A stretch of DNA of 64,000 nt from Oreohelix idahoensis (lineage: Eukaryota > Mollusca > Gastropoda > Stylommatophora > Oreohelicidae). Of the stretch, positions 54,169 through 64,000 are shown one piece after another (the stretch's first letter is position 1; every line of letters begins with the position of its first letter). The notes under the pieces are model-generated. The model saw only the letters and a list, made by a program, of their open reading frames with translations, did no database searches and was not told where the DNA came from. A program made the position numbers and the translations under genes. The DNA lies in contig JAMPIV010014144.1 in assembly GCA_024509875.1 (NCBI GenBank), positions 62,001 to 126,000 on the forward strand, in the 5' to 3' direction.

Positions 54169-56806
54169 ATACTATTGATTGTCATGCTTGTAGTTTCAAG
54201 AGAGTATCTCGTTCTTGGGAATGTAGTAATTTTTTTTCAGCCTACAGCAGAGACAACCGTTCGTTACGGTCCAGTTGTATCTAAGCCTTCTGTGATGTCT
54301 ACACATTGTAAGGGGAGGCTTGCGGAAGGTGCAAAAAGTGGCCATGACTTCGCACTACCACAAGGGATAGGTAATTGTTAGTTTGACTTTCCGTTTTTCC
54401 TCATTAAATCTAACAGAGGATTATAATAGAAATTCTCATTTGTATTGTCTCGCAGCATTCGACTTTGCGATGACTCAGCGCGCCTGTTGACATTATCGGT
54501 GGTGAATGTGGGTCACCTTTGTGCGTTCGTATGCAATCAAGCGAAACCTGACAGCATCTGACTCAGCATTTGATGTGTCACTTTCTGGAGGGTCAGGTCA
54601 TGTTCACAAAACGACGGGAGATTTTGCGTCTGATTTTTTTTTTTATAGAATAGTACATGTTATTGTTTTCTATATACTATATCAAACGCTGTTGTATTGA
54701 GATATTAGTAATTTCTTTAAAACATTACGATGTTCATCATTATACATCATTTGATTGCTATATATATTTTTTGTTGTTGTTGACATAAATGACTGTTTCA
54801 AAAATGTACCAGTTAATTTGTATGCCATTTGTATGCTGTTATGCTTTGATTATGTGTAACATGTTTGTTGGTAATGATTTGTATGTAGTTTTTGATGAAT
54901 GCAGTGAGCGGTTTCAAACCTGTGCTCATTTAGATCATAATCATTTATCTTTACTTTTTTTTTGCAGCTGTAATTGTTAGGGTATTTTTTTTTGGTACAT
55001 TTTCATAGATAGTCCTGATTGTAATTTTATTTTCTAAATTGAATTTTTCCCATATTTTGATACCATAATTGTTTTACATATTAACATACAGATATTATAT
55101 TAATTTATTGTTATGTTGTGGAACGTGATTTTGTAAAATTATCTTGCATGTATCAGAAATGATCTGGTATTTGAATCATTAACATATGGTGAAACGCTGA
55201 TCTTGGTAGAGTATGGTACCTAAGAATTTAAATAATACGATTTTCAACATTTTTTGCAGCAGATTAATTTGATAAATATTTTTTATAAAAACTTTGCAGA
55301 GATTTTATAGGACCTTTTTCATATCTTATTGTACCAATACATTTTAGATTTATTTATAGTATATATCATCAGGCTGAATAACATATAAATTTACAGCTAA
55401 ATAACTCTGTAGCTAAACTGAACGCAATTGTCAGCCAAAATTAACTTATAAATTAAATTAAACTTTTTTGTAAAATTGATAGACACATCTGATACTTTTC
55501 TTTGTTTAAAGAATATGGACAGATTGTTATAATACATACTCTAGATACATTGTGTTATGTTTATATATTTGAAAGTTGGTATACAGACGACAGTGTGTTT
55601 TTCCCAGGTGTCTTTTTTGTGACGCAATTTTTTTTGAAAAAAAACTTACATGTTTTGGTTTAAGTGTTTGTTTAGAGATAGGATATTTTGTGTTTCTCTC
55701 ATTTTGTTGAGAGCTAGTTTCATTGTTGGTTTATTTATTATAACTTCGAATTTCTTAAAAATAATAATTTTATTTTTTGATAACTTATCGTTCTGAAATA
55801 TTTTGTATGGTAATTTTGAGAAAAAAAATTGTATTTTTTTTGGCATTGTAATTTATTTTTTTTGTGTGTGCCCAGCGCTTGACTATGCGCTATGATTGAT
55901 ATGTAGTGGGATATTACTTCATTGAAAAGTTGTTTTGTTTGATATTATGATGTATTTTTTATTTAGCGCTTGACTTTGCATTAGATTGAACTTAGTTATC
56001 GTAATGATACTATTTGTTTGTGTGATGTCTATAATTTATTTTTAGTTATGTATAACTTTTGTAAGTTAGTTAAATTACTTACTAGGCTTTGTTTAATTAT
56101 AAACTATTTTTTGTATAGATATACTTTGACATTCATTTTTGTGCTTTGAGATCATGTTTGTATTTATTTGTGTAATATGTTGTCTGATCTAAACTTTTAT
56201 TAGTATGTATTGTGATTGATTTTCTCTGTGTTCATGCCTTTGCTTTCTATCCGTCTTTGGTGTCTATTCTTCATTTCATTCTATCTTTCGGTTGTCTTTT
56301 CGATATGTGTTCATATCTTGTTTATACTTCCGTATTACATCTTCGTTTCTCTTCATTCTACTTATATACTACTTCTTCTTTCGATACTTATACTTTCATT
56401 CGTTGTATTGTTGGGTTAATTATATAGCTTAATATAATATAATTAGTAGGGTATTTGTATTTATTGTACATGAAATTGTTTTACTTATTAGTTATTATGT
56501 GGTATTGTTGATTGTTTCGCATTTTCCGATTTCTTACTTTCCTTTACTACAGATCATTCTTCTTTTGCTGGATCTTGTTCTTTCACTTACTATTAGTTGA
56601 ATCTTGTACTAATTGTACTTAGTTTGGTTTTGTATTAGATTAATTTTAGTATGCTTGCATGATTATGTTGGATGTTTTAGTTGTAATTTTACATTTATTG
56701 CTGATATTTTTGGTAGATTTACTATTTTGAATTGTCATAGGTACATTTTTGGTAGCCATAGGATATAATTTCATTAACCTTTAAATTTTTGGGTCTTAAA
56801 TTTTCC
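54169..56806 (+). other. E5 3' non-coding region
   Basis: 2.6 kb, strongly AT-rich, short frames only. A block at 55840-55990 (GGCATTGTAATT..., GCGCTTGACTATGCG, GCGCTTGACTTTGC) resembles blocks in the E1 3' region at 32505-32660. Confidence 0.55.
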
Positions 56807-56851
56807 AAAAAAAATGATAAATCATTTTTTTTCCCGGACGGGGTGGCAAAC
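56807..56851 (+). promoter_or_regulatory. E5 A-run/T-run hairpin and pre-LTR tract
   Basis: AAAAAAAATGAT / AA / ATCATTTTTTTT is a perfect 12-bp stem, followed by exactly 19 nt (CCCGGACGGGGTGGCAAAC) and the LTR. Confidence 0.75.
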
Positions 56852-57953
56852 TGTTGCGAGTAATTTTAATGGAGGGGAAGTGATCCGGAAAATGTTAGGT
56901 GAGCAGATTAGATTATGAGTTACATTGCTTGATTAGCTATGATGTTAGGTTAAATTGTAATAGGGGACTTCTCTTGTATGTTCCAGAAATAAAGTTAGAA
57001 AGCGTATGAACGCTAGTCAGTTCAATTGTGGAGTTTTATTCACTCCGAACTGTTTTGAGCTACGGGTGTTTAGCTATTTGTGGCTAGCCCGTGCAAGTAG
57101 TGAGACTGAGCGGTGTTTTTTGAACAGCCGAGTCTCGTGTGGTTTTGGGCGGGAGATGTGTGTTCCCGTGGGCAGTGAGTTTGTGGGCATCGACCGAAGT
57201 AGTCGGCCCCTGTATGTGTTTGAAAAGTATGCCTGTACAGTGCTGAAGATAAGAGGCCATTATTTTGTGTAGGCCATTATTTCCTGAGAGAGGATAATTG
57301 TGAAATGTGAAGACATGTGGATAGGTGAGATTATTGCAAACTGCAGGATGTGCAGTATTGCGTGTATTTTGAAAGGTAATGATACATTAACTTATGTTAT
57401 CACTTAATCGCGCTGAGATGAGTGAAGGCGAGATTATTACAAACTGCTGGGTATGCAGCCTTGTGAGAAATTGCTAGTAGGAGTCATCATATGTTTAGAG
57501 CGCTGATGTGAGAAGTATCTTGAGGAGGCCATATGTATTATTAGCACGGCGATGATGTCCGTTTGCTAAAAGGATCCACAAGTATTTTGAGGAGGCCATA
57601 TGTATTGTTAGCACGGCAAGGATGTCCGTTTGCTAAAAGGATCCATAAGTATTTTGAGGAGGCCATTTATATTGTTAGCACAGCGATGATGTCCGTTGGC
57701 TAAAAGGATCCATGATTATAATATAGCGCTAATGTGAGGAGTATTTTTAAGGATGCCCTTGATATAGTAGTATCTTGATGATTCTGAGAAGTGGAGGACT
57801 TTATTATTGTATTGCTGTAAACTGTAATTGACCATATGTGTATTCTATATTAACGTACTGTGTTGTGGTGTAATAAACCGTCATTAACTTTCACCTGCCG
57901 TTACACCATTCCATGCCACTGATGTATGTACCTGTAGTGTGTGAATGTACCTA
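56852..57953 (+). repeat. E5 3' LTR (3' end truncated)
   Basis: 1102 bp aligned to 50056-51157; lacks the last 11 nt of the 5' copy. Contains the same 67-bp triple repeat at 57513-57713 and an 88-codon frame (57006-57272) also present at 50210-50476. Confidence 0.9.
57513..57713. repeat. 67-bp tandem repeat, three copies, in E5 3' LTR
   Basis: Same array as 50717-50917, with one or two substitutions. Confidence 0.9.
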
Positions 57954-58678
57954 GTCTCATATTTATTTAGAGTTCCGATCACATGATATCTGAAGGTCCC
58001 AGTTATATTGTGGACAATCGGCCGATTAAAACAACAGAAACACAAGGCGCTCTTCTGATGGACAATAGGATGTTTACACCTAACATTTCCCCAAGTATTT
58101 GAATAAATAAAATTTCCGTTAAGTATTGGTGCTTTTGAATTTAATTCCCATCATATGACGGGCTTTTACACTAGTGTTGTATATAATGTTTGGCTGTGTT
58201 TATGAAGCAAGAAACAGAAACCATGTTGAAATGACTTCTCTTCAATGCATCGTCAAAAATGTTAAAAGATTATCCTTCTGACAACATCATGTGGCAAAGG
58301 TGCCAGCGATGATGACATTGATAACCTCGACCTGAAGGTTTTTTGTATGGCAACCCTGGTATACCCCCAAATGCCTCAACGCAATCTCGCTTGTCACTGT
58401 TCTTTGTGTAAGCTTGTGTCAGCAGCAACGGATACCTCGTGGCTAAGTGTAAATATACCTATGCTTATAATAGTATTGTTGTTTTGTTAGTTGAAGTGAA
58501 AAATAGTGAGTCGTGTGTTCAAAACGACCTTAAAAAAAATAGGCTAGGCCTATATAGTTAGGCCTAGTTAAGGATTTAGGGTTAAGAAACCTTTGCGACT
58601 TCCTAGGATGTCATCTAAGAACACATCCAGCTGTTATCGATTTCAACCTTTTGGTAGGCTATAGGCCTATAAACTGTT
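57954..58678. other. Unassigned, TAGGCCTA-containing spacer
   Basis: No coding region or known repeat recognised. Palindromic words of the TAGGCCTA type occur several times at 58540-58670 and again in the next 400 bp. Confidence 0.5.
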
Positions 58679-58830
58679 GCGGTAAAATTGCAATGATCGT
58701 CGCCGAACGCTCCATGGTGAATATGGGGATTTTTGAATTAGGATTAGGCCTATGGTTAATCCAAATCCTAACTCTATAATACACATATTCACTGCGGAAC
58801 GTTCGGCGACAATCATTGCGATTTTACCAC
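58679..58830. mobile_element. Fold-back (MITE-like) element
   Basis: Arms 58679-58725 and 58784-58830 are inverted copies (about 39 of 47 positions) with the GC-rich core TCGTCGCCGAACG; pairing extends into the centre (GGATTAGG with AATCCTAAC). Total about 152 bp. No clear target duplication, so a degraded non-autonomous DNA transposon or a conserved hairpin locus are both possible. Confidence 0.65.
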
Positions 58831-59185
58831 CTTTGCTTGTACCAGCGATTCACACACTTTTGAAGCGAGCTTAATTCACAGTGGCCTAATGTTGTATGTT
58901 GGACATCCGTCACGATGTCGACAATAGAGTTGTAAAAGTATAGCCTAATAATACCGTTGCGGTGGAAATGAACACTAGTGGGACTTGTGTCATATTTCTT
59001 CCACATGTCTTCGATCTGGCGCCCATAGTTTTTTATTTTTATTGTGATGATGGGAATTATCTCGTTCAACCTCTTATGGGTTATAATGAGGATATATAGG
59101 CTATTGTTTCCAATTCCAAATAATATAGGCTAGGCCTAATCAACTGCCGATACATGAAAGTGGCATCACATCTCCAGTCAAATCA
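58831..59185. other. Unassigned spacer before L6
   Basis: Holds the 59046-59097 block resembling 48790-48840; otherwise nothing recognised. Confidence 0.45.
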
Positions 59186-60084
59186 TTGCAAATACTTTTT
59201 GGAATAGCTATTGATTGGGTTATGAGAAACTATACCCACAATGAACAATTAGGTATAAAATGGACAAATGGAAAATTCCTGGGGACCTGGATTTCGCAGA
59301 TGATGAAGCATTCTTAAGTTCAACACCCAGACAATCCCAAGAAGCAGTAAATAATTTGTGTCATCTCTCGGTTAAAATAGGTCTCCAAATAAATGCCTCT
59401 AAAACTAAAGCTATGAACTTTTCTAACGAGACCTTTGATATCATCTTGAACGGGGGAAAAACTACAGAAAGTTGAAAGTTTCAATTATTTAGGCAGTAAA
59501 ATGACTCAGGATGGTGACACAACAAGAGAAATCCATACTAGAATTGCTTTGGCAGCTAGCGCCTTCAATAGATTATCTAACATTTGGAAATTACGATCAT
59601 TGAATATACATACCAAGCTTCGTCTGTTTAATTCAAATGTTATCTCAGTGTTAACATACGGCTGTGAGAGTTGGAAAATAACAAAATCATTGGAGAACAA
59701 GCTGAATATATTCGAGAACAAATGTCTTAGAAAACTCATGAACATCAGTTGGAAAGAATTCAAGACTAATCGACAAATAAGAGAAGACTCTAGGCAGAAA
59801 TATGTCTCCGACTATATAAGGAAAAGACGATGGTCATATATCGGTCATGTCCTACGAATGCAAAACAACAGAATACCACTACAAGCGCTCACTTGGGTTC
59901 CTGAGGGTAAGAGGAAAAAAGGAAGACCAAAAGAAACAATAATAAGAGAAGGAAGAACGTTGGGCCTAAATAATGTGCAAGAGCTAAGAGGAGTGGCGTC
60001 ACAACGAACAACCTGGAGAGCACTGGTTTCTGCCTTATGCGCCGTGTTTGGTGCTTAAAGAATTTATTATTATTATTATTAATT
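59186..60084 (+). pseudogene. L6: 5'-truncated RTE-like LINE, same family as L2b
   Basis: Plus strand. FGIAIDWVMR, DLDFADDEAFLSSTPRQSQ, NYLGSKMTQDGD, VLTYGCESWK, RRWSYIGHVLRM, GKRKKGRPKET and SALCAVFGA before the stop at 60058, then a (TTA)n tail. One extra G near 59455 shifts the frame between the two halves. Compared with L2b it is about 12 bp shorter after GRPKET. Target duplication not identified. Confidence 0.88.
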
Positions 60085-60384
60085 TTGCGTGTATGTAAAA
60101 AACCAAACTAAACAAACAAAAAAGAGATTGAATAAAACGAGAACAGCAGACAAAAATAATAATCAGCGGAAGGGGTGTGAAGGCCTAGTGTTTCCATTTA
60201 TATATTTAACTGACCCTCACTTGCCATAAATTATATTTATTGTAAGAACATCATCAGATGTCCACCTTCCCAGTAACTATAAATTAACTTTTGTTCTGGT
60301 TAAATACTGTTTGACTCTATGATGCAGTTCCCTAGGCTTGTCTATTCTTAACACCTCTTCTATATTTATAGCCTAGGTAAATTT
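60085..60384. other. Unassigned spacer
   Basis: AT-rich; no feature recognised. Confidence 0.5.
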
Positions 60385-60655
60385 GATGACCTTGGGTCGA
60401 AGTGGCAATGAGGTATGGCGTCTGCCTCTAATTCTAGAGGTACTGGGTTTGATTCTCACTTGAGGGAATACAGCTTGTGGAAATTTTTTTTCAGAACCAG
60501 TGGTCCTAATGATGTCATACCCCCCCATCTCCTAGGTAGTGAGATCGGATGCCGAGCGTTCTCAGATAAGGGCGAAAAATAGAAAGCCCTATGTGCACGT
60601 TGCTAATAAGGATGAGTTCACTCAATTTGAAGCTATCACATAGATAAGGTGTTGT
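60385..60655 (+). repeat. Probable tRNA-derived SINE
   Basis: GTGGCAATGAGGTATGGCG (A-box-like) and, about 40 nt on, GGGTTTGATTCTCAC (B-box-like), followed by a roughly 190-bp body including AGATCGGATGCC and AAAGCCCTATGTGC. Not related in sequence to the tRNA-like unit at 1.3-2.7 kb. Confidence 0.5.
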
Positions 60656-61698
60656 ATTGTTGTGATGTTTGATACTGCTTTCTTAAGGTTATGAATGGTC
60701 AACTCTTCCTGACACAGTGTTAAGTAGTTAGGTCACCTTGTACTTCAAGTGTTGGAGCGCTGCCAAGGGACCGTGTTGACATGGAGTGAGAGTGTAGATG
60801 TAAACAACGCGAATGTGTGTACTGTTCTGTTGAGTTGACAAGTCACTCACTCAATCATATGTTGAAGTCAATAAAGGGCAGACTACCGCTGACGTTTCAT
60901 ACATTTAATACTGGACGTACACTTCGACATCACGATTACAGTCATTTGAACAGGTTGGCAAAAATCATCGTATATTTGAAAAATGGGTGACAATATCAGA
61001 TGTACAGTTATGTGGCATATCAATATAAAGGAACGATAGAAGGCAAGCACTCAATATCCTGGTTGTCTATCGTCCCATGCTCCAACTGACTAATCGCGTC
61101 AGTTAAGGTGGATACATAAACATCAACAATAATGGTTCACTGTCAGAACCTTCTCTTGGCTAAGTTTCTCAAGCCGAAAGTTCATCCAATGTTTACAGCA
61201 ACAATGTTAAATCACAGTAATGGGTTTTATATTATCTAGCTCCCTGTACCATCATCAGATAGTAAGACCTTTTCTGTTCTCCGACGATGGTCTTACAATG
61301 GTGGGAATCCAAAATGGCTCTCCTCCGTGAGCTTCGCTCACCTTGGATGGAGAAGTATGAAGCAGAATTAATGCGTTATTCCTCCATAAATGTCCTCATT
61401 GCTTCTATCTATTTCTGCTATCAATAGCTGGTTACTGGAGTAATCTAGTGCTGCTAAATTACATGTCATCTTCATCTGTGGTCAGCAATCCGAGATGCAC
61501 GATAATACGTCTCTCGTTTCGGCTTAGCAACAAAGTTCAGCAAAAAAGGGGTTTTTGTTTTACCTGGCTTTAGGAAAACACTCACAAGCGAATCACGCAC
61601 GCCATTCCTAGGCGTTAATAATGGACATAGGAGAATCTCTGATAATACAATCATCTAGAGAAACAATCTCCTTTCTATAATAAATCACAGATCAATCT
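60656..61698. other. Unassigned flank of the piggyBac element
   Basis: No convincing gene. A weak inverted pair ACGATAGA ... TCTATCGT is present at 61031-61073. Confidence 0.45.
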
Positions 61699-61702
61699 TT
61701 AA

Positions 61703-61717
61703 CCTTTAGCACGCTGC
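61703..61717 (+). repeat. piggyBac terminal inverted repeat, low end
   Basis: CCTTTAGCACGCTGC directly after TTAA; exact complement at 63932-63946. Confidence 0.95.
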
Positions 61718-61984
61718 ATTCTTTTCCAAAAAATTTGTCCTGCAGCTGCATTCTTTTTCACAAAACCCCATTTTTTATAGTGGATGACTTGTAAATTCTA
61801 TATTTTTTTTGTTTTTTTGGCCAATTGCTCTAATTTTTGGTCTATATAGAGATAAATGGATGACGTCACTGATGACATCATTTTGTTGATGTGATAGGAG
61901 AAGAAGACTGGTGGAAAAAAAAAAAAAAAAAATCAACAAAAAAATAGCCTTACCTCACTCCTGGTGCAGCCTTGTGGTGCAATC

Positions 61985-63698
61985 TGCCTTAAAATTGAGC
62001 AGAGTGTGATAACGCTCAAAGCAGGGATATGGACAGAGAGGTATTACACACCTACGGCACACGAATTGGGTCTGGTGGCGTCTTGTCCGTGTCCCTGCTG
62101 GAACACACAACACAGTCTGGCTTGGAAGGCGTGCCGCTAGCCAGACGTTTAGGGTTAAGAGTCAGGTAGTGTTCCCCCATAACCAATCTTGCTGGTGCAA
62201 TGTCAGATAACCTTCCTCTGCGGGCTGTGACCCTAGACTGGTACCCTTCAAGCAGCCCATGAGCAATCCGCAGACGGAATGTTTCCGCCTTGATACGAGA
62301 CGGATGCTTGGCCCTCCACAGGACAAGCGAATTGACAAAGCAAACTTCCAACAGATAGAAGAATATTTTCTTCCACCATTTGCTGCTCCTTTGTAGAACC
62401 ATGTAGTATGTCAACTGTTTGTCCACACGATCAATACCTCCCATGTGACAGGAATAGGCTTGGATAGCGCATGGCTTGTCCACGATCCGCACATTGCCAG
62501 CGTGATGTTTGGATCTAACCTCCTTCCTGAAGGTCTGCGCATCGTGTGCAGTTGTCATTAGATTCACTGGCCTCTTGTCAAACCATGACATATAGAGGAT
62601 GTTGCTTTCTCTAACAGTCATGGGAGGGTCACCAGCTTTGGGTTTCGCCAACTTGAGTTGTGGGGGGACCCCTCGGCGGTTGGTCCGCAGTGTGCCGCAA
62701 GCCCCTGTCTGATTATCCCCAAGCTCCGTGAACAGGGCAGGCGAAGAGAAAAAGTTGTCCATGTACACAACATGGCCATGCCCATACAGGGGAGCAACAA
62801 GGGAGGTGACAACGCGGTGAGCAACCCCCCTAGTAGGGTCCACATTGTCTTCCTTCCCAAGGTAGAGCTGCCAATTCCAGAGGTAGCCTGTCTTGGAGTC
62901 AGCTAGGCCCCAGGCTTTCATACCCCACTTAGAGGGTTTGTTGGGCATGTACTGCATAAGGCTGGTCCTACCTTTGAAAGCTATCATACTTTCATCAACA
63001 CTAAGCTCTTTGGATGGTATATAATGGCTTTGCCATAGAGGGAGAAGAGTGTCAATAAACGATTTGATTTTGAAGGCTTTGCTGTGGTCAGGGTGCCCTC
63101 GTGGTACTGCAGTTGTATTGTCCACGAGGTGTAGAAAAGATAAGATAGACAGAAACCTGTCCCTACTCATCACTTTCTTGAACCCTGGCATGTCAAGGAA
63201 ACAGTCATTTGACCAATACTAATCAAATGACGATCTTTTCGTTACACCCATCAACAGAAGCAAAGCAAGAAATGCCCTCATCTCGTCATCACTGACATCG
63301 GTCCACAACGCCACACGGGATGCGGCACGAATATCTTGCCCTCTTGTATCACCAACCTGATTGGCATAACGATTAGTTTCTGTAACTAATGTGTTCACAA
63401 CATCATCTGTGATGAACAAACGGAATACATCTACCTCAGAGATGTCATCGTCAACGCCCACAGGTCCCACAACTTGGTCAAAGTTGCGGAGCCAGTCGTG
63501 GTTGTAGCCAGAAGGTGCCTTAACAACATTCACTTCTTCAAAATCATCATCAACACTTGACACATCACTATCTTCCCCTTCAACATCACCCATATTCGGA
63601 CCATGGACCGCAACACCAGTACTAGTAAACCCTTCAAACCACTCATCATCGGAATCAGCATCCATGAAAACTTCAGATAAAATGGCAGCTTGATCCAT
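61985..63698 (-). pseudogene. piggyBac transposase (PGBD4-like), one stop and one frameshift
   Basis: Start chosen at ATG 63698 (MDQAAILSEVF); a Met at 63746 in the same frame is possible. Acidic N-terminus (SDDEWFEGF, EGEDSDVSSVDDDFEE), then the dimerisation/insertion region (FLALLLLMGV, YWS...FKKVMSRDRF). The DDD catalytic triad is visible: SVDESM, YMDNFF and GGIDRVD. A TAG at 63210-63212, just before YWS, is the only interruption of the first 540 residues. At about 62050 the frame stops at IRVP, but the shifted frame goes on with CRRCVIPLCPYPCFERYH, the C-terminal Cys-rich zinc domain, so one small indel lies just upstream of it. Such transposases cut and paste at TTAA sites; this copy should be inactive as it stands. 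Confidence 0.92.
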
Positions 63699-63931
63699 GC
63701 TGATTGATTTTGATTTGAAAATTGCACAGAAAATGTACGCTATCACACCCTTTACAACTAAGAGTCAGAAAAGGAAGTAAAATCTCTTTCACAGAAGATT
63801 CAATTTTTGCATCCGGTTTTCAGATCACGTGTACACACATTATAAATCAGTTTCCCGATGACAGCCGCAAGGCGACACATATCGCCTCCAGCTGGCAGAA
63901 CATAGGTTACCTTCGGCGATATGTCTCGCCG

Positions 63932-63946
63932 GCAGCGTGCTAAAGG
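63932..63946 (-). repeat. piggyBac terminal inverted repeat, high end
   Basis: GCAGCGTGCTAAAGG followed by TTAA; perfect partner of 61703-61717. Confidence 0.95.
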
Positions 63947-64000
63947 TTAAACTTTCTAAATGACCAGCCATAGTAACCACGACATGACAGCCTTCCCTGT

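Larger units (their letters stand above)
50056..57953 (+). mobile_element. E5: gag-only LTR retrotransposon, second member
   Basis: Direct terminal repeats 50056-51157 and 56852-57953 (1102 bp shared, about 18 differences) begin TGTTGCGAGTAATTT. It encodes a coiled-coil Gag-like protein related to that of E4 and nothing recognisable as protease, integrase, RT or RNase H. Some 2.7 kb of AT-rich non-coding sequence follow the gene. The left end interrupts L5; the right end is 11 nt short of the 5' LTR sequence and is joined to unrelated DNA, and no target duplication is found, so the right flank was deleted or rearranged. Confidence 0.85.
61703..63946 (-). mobile_element. piggyBac-type DNA transposon
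   Basis: 2244 bp bounded by perfect 15-bp inverted repeats CCTTTAGCACGCTGC and by TTAA on each side (61699-61702, 63947-63950), the fixed target duplication of the piggyBac superfamily. One transposase gene fills the minus strand. Near the high-coordinate end two imperfect palindromes, GGCGACACATATCGCC and GGCGATATGTCTCGCC (63871-63931), lie inside the terminal repeat; near the low end TGCATTCTTTTyC is repeated twice (61716-61760). Such subterminal repeats are plausible transposase-binding sites. Confidence 0.95.

Noticed and set aside
54789..54980. 63-codon frame in the E5 3' region as a small accessory gene
   Set aside because: No counterpart in E4, weak composition, no start context; probably chance in AT-rich sequence.
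57954..57975. A target duplication for E5 (TTCAT versus TCTCAT)
   Set aside because: The match is only partial and L5 does not continue on the right, so no TSD can be claimed.

Overview
The window is eukaryotic, AT-rich, intron-less in its recognisable coding parts, and I could find no host gene in it. It is built almost entirely of transposable elements (TEs) of metazoan type: Ty3/gypsy LTR retrotransposons, several RTE-like and one RNase H-bearing LINE, a tRNA-derived repeat, a fold-back element and a piggyBac transposon. The mix suggests a TE-rich marine invertebrate. The integrase-before-RT pol order resembles Gmr1-type gypsy elements and a few TAGGCCTA-type words occur near 58.5 kb, but I cannot name the species.

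The main body (2.96-48.6 kb) can be resolved as one nest from exact target-site duplications (TSDs). A LINE 3' fragment (L0; 2958-3423 continued at 48473) is split by E1, a gypsy element of about 8.4 kb once insertions are subtracted (3424-48467, TSD GGCAC). E1 carries a 5'-truncated LINE (L1) in its 5' LTR, E4 in its leader (5015-26750, minus strand, TSD ATTAT), a 301-bp short element at 27.5 kb, and a near full-length LINE L4 in its 3' LTR (33977-48097, TSD ATTTGATCG). E4 contains E3 (6823-22282, minus, TSD GTAAC). E3 contains a 2.6-kb TG...CA element S (TSD AGCGG), LINE L2b (12-bp TSD) and LINE L2a flanked by a 691-bp duplication. L4 contains E2 (38669-47813, plus, TSD GCGTG). LTR divergence counted by eye falls in the order required by the nesting: E1 about 2%, E4 about 1.3%, E3 about 0.3%, E2 about 0.1%.

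E1, E2 and E3 share gag (coiled coil, capsid-like block, Asn/Arg-rich tail, CPxC...CGH motif), protease, integrase, RT and RNase H in the order PR-INT-RT-RH wherever INT survives. E2 is nearly intact (one +1 frameshift inside integrase). E4 and the separate element E5 (50056-57953) encode only a long coiled-coil Gag-like protein that keeps the N-terminal motif and, clearly in E4, the basic Asn-rich tail of the autonomous elements; neither shows any pol. A candidate structured RNA in the leader and an A-run/T-run hairpin exactly 19 nt before the 3' LTR recur across the families, so the gag-only elements look like trans-mobilised dependents of the pol-bearing ones.

Left of the nest (1-2.96 kb) are a LINE remnant, a 26-bp minisatellite and a large inverted repeat of a tRNA-like sequence. 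Right of it (48.6-64 kb) are LINE L5, E5, a fold-back element, LINE L6, a probable SINE and a piggyBac element with perfect 15-bp inverted repeats, TTAA duplications and a transposase broken by one stop and one frameshift.
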